64,000 nt of DNA, taken from contig NZ_QXEC01000018.1 of the NCBI RefSeq assembly GCF_003583405.1, positions 1 through 64,000 of the forward strand. The letters are read 5' to 3'. The notes beneath the pieces were generated by a model. That model was not told where the DNA came from. It saw nothing but the letters and a program-made list of their open reading frames with translations, and did no database searches. This stretch comes from Micromonospora radicis. Lineage in GTDB: Bacteria > Actinomycetota > Actinomycetes > Mycobacteriales > Micromonosporaceae. The translations under genes were made by a program, and so were the position numbers. Below are positions 23,600-31,917 of the stretch, piece after piece (the stretch's first letter is position 1; every line of letters begins with the position of its first letter).

Positions 23600-24566
23600 C
23601 GAGCACCTCCTCGTGGTGGTGGCAGGCGCTGGCCCGGTTGGCCGGCAGTACCCGAAGCGGTGGCCGGCTCGCCAGGCACTCGTCGGTGGCCCGGGGGCAG
23701 CGCAGGTGGAAGGGGCAGCCGGTGGGCAGCCGGGCCGGATTCGGTGGGGCTCCCGGGATCGCGTAGAGCTGCTCGTCGCGCCGGTCCACCCGGGGCATCG
23801 AGGCGAGCAGCCCTTCGGTGTAGGGGTGGGCCGGTCCGGCGAAGATCTGTTCGACGGTGCCGCGTTCGACGATCCGGCCGGCGTACATCACCGCCACGTC
23901 GTCGGCGACCTCGGCCACCACCCCCAGGTCGTGGGTGATCAGCAGCAGGCCCATTCCGCTGTCCCGCTGGATCTCCGCCAGCAGCTCCATCACCTGCGCC
24001 TGCACGGTCACGTCTAGGGCGGTGGTGGGTTCGTCGGCGATCAGCAGGTCCGGTTCCAGGGAGATGGCCAGCGCGATCATGATGCGCTGGCGCATGCCGC
24101 CGGAGAACTGGTGCGGGTATTCCCGGATCCGGTCCTTGGCCGCCGGGATGCGTACCCGGTCGACCAACTCGATCGCCCGGCGTCGGGCGTCGGACCGGGA
24201 CATGCCCCGGCGGACCCGCAGCACCTCCGCGATCTGGTGGCCAACGGTGAAGACCGGGTTGAGCGCGGCCATCGCGTCTTGGAAGACCATGCCGATCTCC
24301 TCGCCGCTGATCCGGTCGCGCTGTTTGCGCCCGAGGGTGAGCAGCTCCCGACCGTGCAGCCGGACCGAACCGGTGACCGTGGCGGGCGGTACGTCGAGGA
24401 TGCCCATCACCGCCTGGGCGGTGACGCTCTTGCCGGAGCCGGACTCGCCGAGGATCGCCAGGGTCTGTCGGGGGTCGACACCGAGCGACACTCCGTTGAC
24501 CGCGTTGACCGGTCCGCTCGGGCCGGGGAACGCGACCTTCAGGTCGGCGATCTCCAACAGGGTCAT
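23583..24566 (-). CDS. peptide ABC transporter ATP-binding protein (DppD/OppD type)
   Basis: The 327-residue protein has Walker A GESGSGKS (~40-47), Q-loop MVFQDAMAALNPVF, signature FSGGMRQRIMIALAI, Walker B LLIADEPTTALD and H-loop ITHDLGVVAEV. The C-terminal Cys-rich extension CPFHLRCPRATDEC is characteristic of OppD/DppD, where it can hold an Fe-S cluster. The start is coupled to the preceding alpha/beta hydrolase by an ATGA overlap. Confidence 0.92.
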   Translation of the reverse strand: MTLLEIADLKVAFPGPSGPVNAVNGVSLGVDPRQTLAILGESGSGKSVTAQAVMGILDVPPATVTGSVRLHGRELLTLGRKQRDRISGEEIGMVFQDAMAALNPVFTVGHQIAEVLRVRRGMSRSDARRRAIELVDRVRIPAAKDRIREYPHQFSGGMRQRIMIALAISLEPDLLIADEPTTALDVTVQAQVMELLAEIQRDSGMGLLLITHDLGVVAEVADDVAVMYAGRIVERGTVEQIFAGPAHPYTEGLLASMPRVDRRDEQLYAIPGAPPNPARLPTGCPFHLRCPRATDECLASRPPLRVLPANRASACHHHEEVLGATQR

Positions 24567-25399
24567 CGCAGTACTCCGACTCGGCTGAGGAACTCGCGTA
24601 CCACCTGCTGGAACAGCTCGGGTTCCTCCAGTTGCGGCGAGTGGCCGGAGTTCTCGAAGACCACCAGTTCGCCGTGGGGTACCAGGTCCGCGATGGCCTG
24701 CGAGGCCGCCACCGGAGTACGCCAGTCGTGACGGCCCACGGTGACCAGGGTCGGACAGGTGATCGACGGCAGCTTCGGCTTGAGGTCGTAGCGGGGCATG
24801 TTCTGGCCGAAGGCCGCGTTGTGGGTCCGGTAGTGGAAGCGGGTGGTGGCCAGTCGTGCCTCGTCCTTGGCCGGGTCGTGATGGTGGTCGTAGAGCGGCA
24901 GGATGGCCCGCCAGTACTCACGCAGCTGCTCGTTGCTCTCGAACCGGCCGGTGCCGATCCGGTCGATGACCCACTCGGGGATGACCGAACGGTCGGTGTT
25001 GCGGGCCCGCTCGACCGCCAGGTGGTCGTGGGCGGTGTCCGCGGCGGTGTCGCGCAGCACCAGCGCGCTGACCCGGTCCGGGTGGGCGATGGCGTACTCC
25101 AGGGCAATGAATCCGCCGTACGAGCCACCGGCCATGACGATCTTCTCGTAGCCGAAGTGCTCCCGGATGGCGTCCACGTCGGCCACCCACTGTTCGTGGG
25201 TGAACGGCTCGTCGTCGCTGGACTCCCCGGAGCCACGGGCGTCGAAGACGATGACCCGCATCCGGTCGGAGAAGGGGCCGAAGGAACGCTTCGGCTCGCT
25301 GCGTGAGCCCAGCCCGGGCGCGCCGTGGTGCACGATCATCGCCGGCCCGGCCTCGGGGCCGAACGCCTCGACGACGAGTTCCGCTCCGTTGATCTTCAC
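24563..25399 (-). CDS. alpha/beta hydrolase, proline-iminopeptidase-like (S33)
   Basis: A GTG at 25399 overlaps the M24 stop (GTGA) and gives 278 residues starting VKINGAELVVEAFG; the longer frame upstream is antisense-like. The fold has an oxyanion HG turn (VHHGAPGLG), nucleophile elbow AGGSYGGFIALEYA, catalytic Asp in VGRHDWRTP and His in NSGHSPQLEEP. These features fit S33 aminopeptidases that release N-terminal residues such as proline. The operon context (peptide importer, other peptidases) supports an intracellular peptidase role. Ester hydrolase activity cannot be excluded. Confidence 0.82.
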   Translation of the reverse strand: MKINGAELVVEAFGPEAGPAMIVHHGAPGLGSRSEPKRSFGPFSDRMRVIVFDARGSGESSDDEPFTHEQWVADVDAIREHFGYEKIVMAGGSYGGFIALEYAIAHPDRVSALVLRDTAADTAHDHLAVERARNTDRSVIPEWVIDRIGTGRFESNEQLREYWRAILPLYDHHHDPAKDEARLATTRFHYRTHNAAFGQNMPRYDLKPKLPSITCPTLVTVGRHDWRTPVAASQAIADLVPHGELVVFENSGHSPQLEEPELFQQVVREFLSRVGVLR

Positions 25400-26577
25400 C
25401 GGACCCCCTCGATGACGTTGGATACCAGGTCGCGCGGGTACCGGGTGAGCCGACGCGGCCCGCTCTCCTGCACCAGGACGGTGTCGGAGATGCGGTAGCC
25501 GGCATGGCCAGGAACGTAGACGCCGGGTTCGCTCGAGAGCAGCATCCCGGGGGCGAGCACGGTGTCGTCGCCGTCCTCGACCCACGGCGCCTCGTGGTTC
25601 TGCAACCCGATGCCGTGCCCCTGCCGGTGCCGGATGTAGTCGCCCAGTCCCTGCTCCCGCAGCACATCCAGACAGATCTTGTTGACCTCGGCGCAGCTCC
25701 GCCCGGCGGTCATCGCCTGGGTACCGACCTCCTGCGCCTGCCGGTCGGCTTCGTAGTAGCGCACCTGCTCGGCAGTGGGCTCACCGATGACGAAGGTGCG
25801 CTCGCTCTCCACGAAGCGGCTGGCCACCGCCGCGCCGAGGGAGAGGATCAGGGTGTCGCCGGGCTGTACCCGCCGACGGGTCGGCAGGCCGTGCGGCAGC
25901 GCCGAGTTCGGACCGGCGTAGACCAGCCCCCCGGCCAGCTTGGTGGTGTAGACGACCAGGTCGTACTCGGCGTACATCCGGTCGGTGCCGTAGCCGATGA
26001 CGTGCCGGGCGATCTCGTCCTCCCTGGGCAGTGGACCGCCAGAGGTCAGCGCCTCCTCGATCAACGCCCGACCGGCGGCGAGCATCTCGTCGCAGATGCG
26101 GGCGGCTGCCTCGTGGAACGGAATCTCCTCGGGGAACTTGCGCAGCCGCAGCTTCGCCACCGCGTCGGTGGTGACCAACTCGGTACCGCCGATGGCCCGG
26201 GACAGGGCCCGGTAGGTGGCCAGGGAGACCCCGGCGCTCACACCGATGCGACGCCCCGCGCCACCGGGGCGGGACAGCGCGGCGGCCAGGGTCTCCTCGG
26301 CGCTGACCACACCCGGGTACTCGAAGTAGCTGACCGTCGGCAGCGTCACGCCCTGCTGCGCGGCGTACTCCTCGTCGAGCCGGGGAATGACCAGCAGCGG
26401 CTCGCCGTCACGCGGCATCCACAGGTAGACCGGTCGCTCGGTGGCGATGTAGAAGAAGCCGCTGAGGAAGGCGACATCCGGCGGCGAGGTGGCCAGGAAA
26501 CCGTCCAGGCCGCGCTCGTCGAGCGCCTCGCCCAGCCGGGTACGGACACTGCTGTAGAAGCTCTCGGGCAGTCGCAC
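25396..26577 (-). CDS. M24/creatinase-fold protein with substituted metal ligands
   Basis: The 393-residue product has a creatinase-like N-terminal domain and a pita-bread C-terminal domain (GHGIGLQNHEAPWV; LSSEPGVYVPG). In metal-dependent M24 peptidases five ligands are D, D, H, E, E. Here the first is S246 (LILSLGAA), the second E257 (VESERTF, 11 residues later as expected), the third and fourth are kept as H321 and E350, and the fifth is S364 (YRISDTV instead of RIEDTV). It may thus be a metal-free creatinase-like hydrolase, or bind one metal only. It sits between permease and hydrolase genes (3 bp and a GTGA overlap). Confidence 0.8.
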   Translation of the reverse strand: MRLPESFYSSVRTRLGEALDERGLDGFLATSPPDVAFLSGFFYIATERPVYLWMPRDGEPLLVIPRLDEEYAAQQGVTLPTVSYFEYPGVVSAEETLAAALSRPGGAGRRIGVSAGVSLATYRALSRAIGGTELVTTDAVAKLRLRKFPEEIPFHEAAARICDEMLAAGRALIEEALTSGGPLPREDEIARHVIGYGTDRMYAEYDLVVYTTKLAGGLVYAGPNSALPHGLPTRRRVQPGDTLILSLGAAVASRFVESERTFVIGEPTAEQVRYYEADRQAQEVGTQAMTAGRSCAEVNKICLDVLREQGLGDYIRHRQGHGIGLQNHEAPWVEDGDDTVLAPGMLLSSEPGVYVPGHAGYRISDTVLVQESGPRRLTRYPRDLVSNVIEGVR

Positions 26578-26580
26578 TGG

Positions 26581-27462
26581 TCAGCCTCCATTGCGGCGGG
26601 GGTCACGGTTGTCGTTGAACCGCATACCGGCGAGGGTCGCGGCGAGCACCAGCAGCAGGATCGCCAGGGACGGGAAGAGGGTCTGCCACCAGGCGATCGC
26701 GATCGTGCCGCTGCGCTGGGCATTGAGCAGGATCCGTCCCCAGGACCAGGCGTCCGGGTCACCGAGGCCGAGGAAGCTCAGGCCCGCCTCGGAGATCACC
26801 GCGCGGGAGGCGGTGAGCAGCACGCTGACGATCATCAGCGAGACGACGGCGGGCAGGATCTCGCGGGTGACGATCCGCCAGCCGGTGGCGCCGAGCACGC
26901 GAGCCCCGTCGATGTAGGGCATCGCGCTGATCACCAGCCCCTGCGAGCGGATCAGTCGGGCGACCTCGGGCCAGGCGAAGAAGCCGATGATCAGGGTCAG
27001 GGTCCAGACGCTCGGACTCACCACCGCGGCCAGCATGATCATCAGAGGCAGGGTGGGCAGCGCCAGCATCACGTCGGTGACCACGGTGGCGACCGCGTCG
27101 ACCGGGCGGAAGTACGCCGCCGTCAGGCCGATCGTGGTGCCCAGCACGATCGCGATCAGCGAAGCCGCCAGGCCGATCACCAAACTCGTCCGGGCACCCC
27201 AGACCACCTGGGCGAAGACGTCCTGCCCAAGGTCATCGGTGCCGAACCAGTGCGCTCCGGACGGCGATTGCAGCACCTCCGGGCCGGCGCCGGTGGGCTC
27301 GTCGGCGATCAGCGGTGCGAAGACCGCCATCAGCACCATCACGAGCAGCACCAGCACCGACAGCGCCACGATGGGCTGCCGCAGGTAGCCGGACCAGGAG
27401 GACCGCTTCGGCGCAGCCGGCACCGGCGGCAGCGCCTGCTCGGTCAGCACGGGGGCGCTCAC
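26581..27462 (-). CDS. peptide ABC transporter permease (DppC type)
   Basis: I use GTG at 27462 with GGGAGGG 4-5 bp upstream; the ATG nine codons earlier lacks this. The 293-residue protein has an N-terminal membrane segment (IVALSVLVLLVMVLMAVF), the HWFGTDDLGQDVFAQVVWG motif of DppC proteins, and the inner-membrane EAA-type loop DGARVLGATGWRIVTREIL. About six membrane helices are expected. It forms the channel with the DppB-like protein encoded 49 bp upstream. Confidence 0.9.
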   Translation of the reverse strand: MSAPVLTEQALPPVPAAPKRSSWSGYLRQPIVALSVLVLLVMVLMAVFAPLIADEPTGAGPEVLQSPSGAHWFGTDDLGQDVFAQVVWGARTSLVIGLAASLIAIVLGTTIGLTAAYFRPVDAVATVVTDVMLALPTLPLMIMLAAVVSPSVWTLTLIIGFFAWPEVARLIRSQGLVISAMPYIDGARVLGATGWRIVTREILPAVVSLMIVSVLLTASRAVISEAGLSFLGLGDPDAWSWGRILLNAQRSGTIAIAWWQTLFPSLAILLLVLAATLAGMRFNDNRDPRRNGG

Positions 27463-27511
27463 GCCACCCTCCCTTCGTTGATGGGGCACCGCCGCGCGGC
27501 GCTCCTCGCGC

Positions 27512-28465
27512 TCACAGCCGGATCCTGGGATTGAGGACCGCGTAGAGCATGTCGGTCAACGCGTTGGCGAAGACCACGGTGACCGCGAGCATGATGAAGG
27601 CGCCCTGGATCACCGGGTAGTCCTGCTGGCCGACCGCCTCGTAGATCAGCCGGCCGACCCCGGGATAGGCGAAGACCGTCTCGGTCAGCACCGCACCGCC
27701 GACCAGGGTGCCCAGTTGCAGACCCATCAGGGTCAGCGCCGGCAGGATCGCGTTGCGTAGACCGTGCTTCCAGACCCGCCGCCGGGCCGACAGGCCGCGG
27801 GCCTGGGCGGCCCGGATGTAGTCCTCACCGAGCACCTCGATCATGTTTGTCCGCAGGGTCAGCGCGTACGGGCCGAGCTGCACCAGGACCAGTGACAACA
27901 CCGGCAGTACCAGGTGGTGGGCCAGACTCAGATAGGCCGCCGTCCCCCGGGTGTCCGGGTCGATCGCCCCGCCGATCGGGAACCAGCCGAGCTGGGCCCC
28001 GAAGAACACCAGCAACAGGATGGCGACGCTGGGCACGAAGAGCGCGTTGGCGCTGATGCCGAAGCCCTGCAACGCGCGGTCGAGCCACTTGCCACGGTTC
28101 ACCGCGGCGGTCACGCCGATCGGGATACCGACGGCGACGGTGAGCACGAACGCACAGCCGGCCAGCAGCAACGTCCAGGGCAGACGGTCGAGGATGATGT
28201 CGGTGACCGGCTGGATCTGCCGGAACGAGATCCCCAGGTTGCCCTGGATCAACTCGCGCAGGTACGACACGTACTGCTCCCACAGCGGACGGTCCAAGCC
28301 GTACGTCTTGAGCAGTGCCGCCTGCATCTCCGGCGTCATGTCACCCTCGACCATGAGGGTCGTGGGGTCCCCCGGCAGCAGCCGGAGCAGGAAGAACGTC
28401 GAGGTGATCGCGATCCACACGGTCAGGACGGCCTTCAGTGCTCGGCTGAGCACGAAACGCACCAC
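27512..28465 (-). CDS. peptide ABC transporter permease (DppB type)
   Basis: The 317-residue membrane protein begins with a helix (VLTVWIAITSTFFLLRLL) followed by the DppB hallmark PGDPTTLMVEGDMTPE. A TM core with LPWTLLLAGCAFVLTVAVG and the EAA-like loop DYIRAAQARGLSARRRVWKH follow. The C-terminal part has VFAYPGVGRLIYEAV, also typical. It partners the DppC-like permease downstream and is 30 bp after the binding-protein gene. Confidence 0.92.
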   Translation of the reverse strand: MVRFVLSRALKAVLTVWIAITSTFFLLRLLPGDPTTLMVEGDMTPEMQAALLKTYGLDRPLWEQYVSYLRELIQGNLGISFRQIQPVTDIILDRLPWTLLLAGCAFVLTVAVGIPIGVTAAVNRGKWLDRALQGFGISANALFVPSVAILLLVFFGAQLGWFPIGGAIDPDTRGTAAYLSLAHHLVLPVLSLVLVQLGPYALTLRTNMIEVLGEDYIRAAQARGLSARRRVWKHGLRNAILPALTLMGLQLGTLVGGAVLTETVFAYPGVGRLIYEAVGQQDYPVIQGAFIMLAVTVVFANALTDMLYAVLNPRIRL

Positions 28466-28495
28466 GGGGGACCCCTCCTTTCCCTCTGGTTGGGG

Positions 28496-30115
28496 CTACT
28501 TGACCGGCGTGACGTGGGCCAGCGAGTACGCGGTGACCATGCCGAGCAGATCCGACGGCGACGGGATGAAGCCGGTGAACTTGCTGGCGTTGTAGGCGAA
28601 CTGGAAGTTCTCCACGTACAGCGGGGTCAGGTACGCCTGCTCGTGCACGACCCGGTCGATGTTCTTGATCTTGGCCTTGAACGCCTCGGGATCGGTGGTG
28701 CTGGCCGCGTCGTTGATCAGCGCGTCCATCTCCGGGGACTCGAGCAGGTTGTAGTTGATGCCGCCCGGGTTGCTGGACAGGTAGGTGCTACGCAGCTGGT
28801 CCATCGGGTTGTCGAACACGCCCCACTGCGAGGCGTCGATGTCGTACTCGCCGTTGCGGGTGCGGGTGAGGAAGGTGTTCCGCTCCACGCACTCGTTCTC
28901 CAGCTTGATGCCGGCCTGGGCCGCGCTCTCCCGGAAGAGCTGCACCACCCGGGTGATGTTCGCGTTGGACTGGTCACACGTCACGCCGAAGGACAGCTCG
29001 TCGAAGAAGCCGTCGTTGTTGGCGTCCCGGTAACCCGCCGCGCTGAGCTTGGCCTTCGCTCCCTCGGGATCGAACGGGTACGGCTCGATCCCGGTGTTGT
29101 CGTACTCAGAGAAGATCGGCGAGATCGGACCGGCCATCTGCTGGCCGTCCCCCTGGAGCACGGCCGAGATGATCGCCTTGGTGTCGACCGACATCGACAG
29201 CGCCTGCCGGACCGCCTGGTCGGCCAGGTGCTCGTTCTTCATGTTGTAGGTCAGGTGCGCGAAGCCGAGCGCGCCGACCTTCGCCAGCTTGATCTTGTCG
29301 TCGTTCTCGAAGGTCTTCGCCGCCGAGACCGGTACCGGGGTACCCATCAGGTCGATGTCGCCGTTGCGCAGCGCCAGCATCATCGTGTTCACGTCCGGGT
29401 AGACCCGGTACTCGACCTGGCTGACCGCGGCCTTGCCCTCCGGCGCGAGCGGGTAGTGCTCGTTGCGCTTCATCACGTAGCGCTGGCCCTTGGTCATGCT
29501 CTCCAGCACGAACGGCCCGGCGCCGACCCAGTTCGAGTCGTTCGGGAACTTAGACAGGTCGCCGGCCGGCTCGAAGACGTGCTTGGGCACGATCGGCATC
29601 CAGAAGCCGACGCCTTCGGCGAACGGCGCGTACGGCTGGGAGAGCTTGAACGTGACCGTGGTCGGGTCCGGCGCCTCGACCGACTCCACCCAGGTCAGCT
29701 TCGCGGCGACGTTGCCGAGCTTGTACTCCATGATCTTCTCGGCGCTGAACTTGACGTCGTCGGCGACCACTGGCTTGCCGTCGGTCCACCTGAAGTCGTC
29801 GCGCAGGACGAAGACGGCGGTCTTGCCGTCGTCCTCGTAGCGGTACTCCTTGGCCAGCTCCGGAGCCTTCTGCGCGTTCTCGTCGATCCGCAGCAGGTGC
29901 GGGTACATCGCGTTGAGAATCCACGAGTCGGTCTTACTGAGCGACTGGAGCGGGTTGAAGTTGCTGACGTCGGTGGTGGTGCCGATCCGCAGCACCGCGT
30001 CCGACGACGTGCCACCGGAGGACGAGTTGTCCTCGTTCAGACCGCAGCCGGAGACACCGAGCGCGGCCACCACGCCGAGCGCCACAGCCAGCCGCCATCG
30101 ACCCTTCACTGCCAT
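28496..30115 (-). CDS. peptide ABC transporter substrate-binding lipoprotein (family 5)
   Basis: From ATG 30115 the product has 539 residues; a GTG two codons upstream (30121) would overlap the M19 stop and is also well placed behind GGGAGG. The signal peptide ends in lipobox LGVSGC. The body follows SBP_bac_5: LRIGTTTDVSNFNPLQS at the N-terminus, DGKPVVADDVKFSAEKI near residue 110, and the peptide-binding domain with AVRQALSMSVDTKAII. It captures peptides outside the membrane for the importer encoded downstream. Confidence 0.92.
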   Translation of the reverse strand: MAVKGRWRLAVALGVVAALGVSGCGLNEDNSSSGGTSSDAVLRIGTTTDVSNFNPLQSLSKTDSWILNAMYPHLLRIDENAQKAPELAKEYRYEDDGKTAVFVLRDDFRWTDGKPVVADDVKFSAEKIMEYKLGNVAAKLTWVESVEAPDPTTVTFKLSQPYAPFAEGVGFWMPIVPKHVFEPAGDLSKFPNDSNWVGAGPFVLESMTKGQRYVMKRNEHYPLAPEGKAAVSQVEYRVYPDVNTMMLALRNGDIDLMGTPVPVSAAKTFENDDKIKLAKVGALGFAHLTYNMKNEHLADQAVRQALSMSVDTKAIISAVLQGDGQQMAGPISPIFSEYDNTGIEPYPFDPEGAKAKLSAAGYRDANNDGFFDELSFGVTCDQSNANITRVVQLFRESAAQAGIKLENECVERNTFLTRTRNGEYDIDASQWGVFDNPMDQLRSTYLSSNPGGINYNLLESPEMDALINDAASTTDPEAFKAKIKNIDRVVHEQAYLTPLYVENFQFAYNASKFTGFIPSPSDLLGMVTAYSLAHVTPVK

Positions 30116-30117
30116 TT

Positions 30118-31320
30118 TCACCAAACCTCCCGAAGAACCCGGATGATGTTGCCGCCGATGACCTTGGCGATCTCGTCGTCGGAGTAACCGTGCGTGACCA
30201 ACCACCCGACGATGTTGCTGAAGCACTCCGCCGGGTTCTCCATGCCGCTCACGTACGGAACGCGAGGGTGGTCCACCACCCCGTGCGCCTTCCCGATCGC
30301 CAGGTGCTGGGTAAAGCTGTCGTGCAGCCCGACGTGGTCACCGAAGTTGGTGTCCGGGCCGAACGCCACATGGTCGATGCCGACCAGCTCCACGCAGTAG
30401 GTGAAGTGGTCCATCACCGACTCGATCGAATGGTGCTTGTGCGCCTCGGAGAGGGTGGTGTGCGGAGCAGCCTCGATGCCGATCACGCCACCCCGCTCGG
30501 CGCAGGCCCGGATCACCTCGTCCGGCTTCATCCGAGGGGTGTTCCAGACCGAACGGGCACCGGCGTGGGTGATGAACACCGCCACCCGACTGGCCTCGAT
30601 CACATCCAGCGAGGTCTGATCGCCGGAGTGCGAGACATCGATGGCGATACCGAGCTTGTTCATCCGGTCCACCGCACGCCGCCCGAAGTGGGTCAACCCA
30701 CCGTCGCGGTCCTCGGAGAGACCGGATCCGAGCATGTTGGCCTGGCTGTACGCGATGCCCATCTGGCGCACGCCGAAGCCGTAGAGGATGTCGATCCGGT
30801 CCAGCTCGTTCTCGATCATCGTGGCCGCCTCCAGGCCTGCCACCAGGGCGATCTGGCCGTTGCGCTTGGCCTCGAAGATCTGTTCCAGCGTGGTCGCCAC
30901 CACCACGTGGTCCTGCTTGGCGATGTCGGCGAAGCGCAGGCCGATGTCGTAGACGACGTCGTCCCACTTCCAGGCGTGTTCACTGGTCACGCAACCGGTG
31001 CCGTTCATGAAGTTGTCGAAGACCGCGGTCATGCCGGAGCGGGCCAGGCCCTCGAAGCCGAACGAGTTGCGTCCGGTGCGGTTGTAGTCGCGCAGCTGCG
31101 TCACATCGGCCGGCAGGATCTTGGGGTGCTCGTGCAGCGAGATGGCCATGTGTTCGCGGAGCAGCCGGGTGACCCGGTCGCGCTGGTCGTTGCTGAGGCC
31201 CAGGTCGTGTTCGGGAACTCGACCGAGCTGGGGTGCCAGCTCGAAGACCTTGTAGTCGACGTGCGGCGTCAAGTAGTCGAAGGACTGGTATCCGGCGTAA
31301 CGGGGGGCGGGGTCCTGCAC
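30118..31320 (-). CDS. M19-family dipeptidase, copy 2 (first gene of the peptide operon)
   Basis: The 400-residue protein starts MQDPAPRYAGYQSF and keeps the M19 zinc-site segments SLHEHPK, VAGLEAATM, IDVSHSGDQT and ITHAGARS. Residues ~205-317 are encoded by DNA almost identical to copy 1, but the two ends differ, suggesting distinct specificity with a shared catalytic core. It is the promoter-proximal gene of the operon; the binding-protein gene starts at its stop. A palindrome-rich leader precedes it. Confidence 0.86.
   Translation of the reverse strand: MQDPAPRYAGYQSFDYLTPHVDYKVFELAPQLGRVPEHDLGLSNDQRDRVTRLLREHMAISLHEHPKILPADVTQLRDYNRTGRNSFGFEGLARSGMTAVFDNFMNGTGCVTSEHAWKWDDVVYDIGLRFADIAKQDHVVVATTLEQIFEAKRNGQIALVAGLEAATMIENELDRIDILYGFGVRQMGIAYSQANMLGSGLSEDRDGGLTHFGRRAVDRMNKLGIAIDVSHSGDQTSLDVIEASRVAVFITHAGARSVWNTPRMKPDEVIRACAERGGVIGIEAAPHTTLSEAHKHHSIESVMDHFTYCVELVGIDHVAFGPDTNFGDHVGLHDSFTQHLAIGKAHGVVDHPRVPYVSGMENPAECFSNIVGWLVTHGYSDDEIAKVIGGNIIRVLREVW
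30371..30706. repeat. near-identical tract shared with 21625-21960 (M19 copy 2)
   Basis: This is the second member of the 336-bp pair. Visible differences include CGAGGGGTG for CGGGAGGTG, ACCGCCACC for ACCGGCACC and GACATCG for GACGTCG. Both copies have the same orientation, about 8.7 kb apart. Confidence 0.85.
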
Positions 31321-31345
31321 TCGTCAACTCACCTCGTCCAGATCA

Positions 31346-31379
31346 GAGGCATGAGGAAAGAGGTCCGACCTCATGCCTC
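31346..31379. promoter_or_regulatory. perfect 11-bp inverted repeat upstream of the peptide operon
   Basis: GAGGCATGAGG (31346-31356) and CCTCATGCCTC (31369-31379) are exact reverse complements. Inside it lies a second, smaller palindrome GGTCCGACC (31362-31370). The dyad starts 26 bp from the first start codon, so it would be in the leader RNA or act as an operator. Confidence 0.6.
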
Positions 31380-31573
31380 CTGGCAAGGTACCGAGAGGAG
31401 CTCGACTTTAGGAACACCCGTGACCCGACCGTTATCCGAGCACGGCCACATTCCCGCAGGTCAGGATGGGTCGCTCGGGAACCGCGCCGGTCGACGGAAG
31501 GGGGCACCCCGAACAACCGAGGCCCGATGCCCCGAACGGAGGAAGCCGCTCCGCAGCACCGAGGAGATACTCG

Positions 31574-31586
31574 GTGGTCAGACCAC
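31574..31586. promoter_or_regulatory. GTGGTC-A-GACCAC dyad, candidate GntR/HutC operator
   Basis: A perfect 6-bp dyad with a 1-bp centre. Its core GGTCAGACC repeats the GGTCNGACC core seen at 31362-31370. HutC-group regulators such as DasR bind TGGTCTAGACCA-like sites, with a 2-bp centre, so this is related but not identical. The operon's GntR gene is the obvious candidate ligand; this is inference. Confidence 0.4.
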
Positions 31587-31686
31587 TAGCGGCCCGCGCC
31601 AAGGCCCTCGGCCGAGTCGAGACAGAGTCCGGGCAGCGGCGGTGCGGCAGGAGAACAGGCACCGGGCCGCGACTGGCGGAGAAACG

Positions 31687-31718
31687 AAGTCAGGCCCCCT
31701 GGACAGGGGGCCTGACTT
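31687..31718 (-). terminator. terminator downstream of tRNA-His
   Basis: AAGTCAGGCCCCCT (31687-31700) and AGGGGGCCTGACTT (31705-31718) form a perfect 14-bp stem with a 4-nt loop. On the minus strand it is followed by CGTTTCTCC and lies just after the tRNA 3' end. Confidence 0.85.
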
Positions 31719-31741
31719 GGTGGAATCGACTCCACCTGAGG

Positions 31742-31815
31742 GGTGACTGATGGGAATTGAACCCACGACAACCGGGACCACAACCCGGTGCTCTGCCAAC
31801 TGAGCTACAGCCACC
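31742..31815 (-). tRNA. tRNA-His(GTG)
   Basis: The minus strand gives acceptor GTGGCTG/CAGTCAC, anticodon stem CCGGG/CCCGG with loop TTGTGGT (anticodon GTG) and T-arm GGTTCAATTCC. The extra 5' G (-1, position 31815) that pairs with discriminator C73 is characteristic of tRNA-His. CCA is not encoded. Confidence 0.95.
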
Positions 31816-31917
31816 ATGCCGCCGCGCCGGTCGAGTGCACCGGCGGGGTGCTGAGAAATAATACCCCCACCCCGGCCGGTCTCGTCCACCGGGTTGGCGG
31901 CGACCTACCGGGGACGT

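Larger units (their letters stand above)
31321..31686. other. gene-free leader/promoter region of the peptide operon
   Basis: Between the M19 start at 31320 and the tRNA-His terminator no frame looks coding; the open frames present are extensions or antisense reads. The region holds the two dyads described separately. I could not assign -35/-10 boxes with confidence. Confidence 0.6.

Noticed and set aside
25504..27534. 676-codon plus-strand open frame
   Set aside because: Antisense to the M24 and permease genes, with polar low-complexity translation; the minus-strand genes have clear motifs.
27914..30187. 757-codon plus-strand open frame
   Set aside because: It is antisense to the binding-protein and DppB genes; its translation is Arg/His/Gly-rich with no domains, as expected for a high-GC shadow frame.
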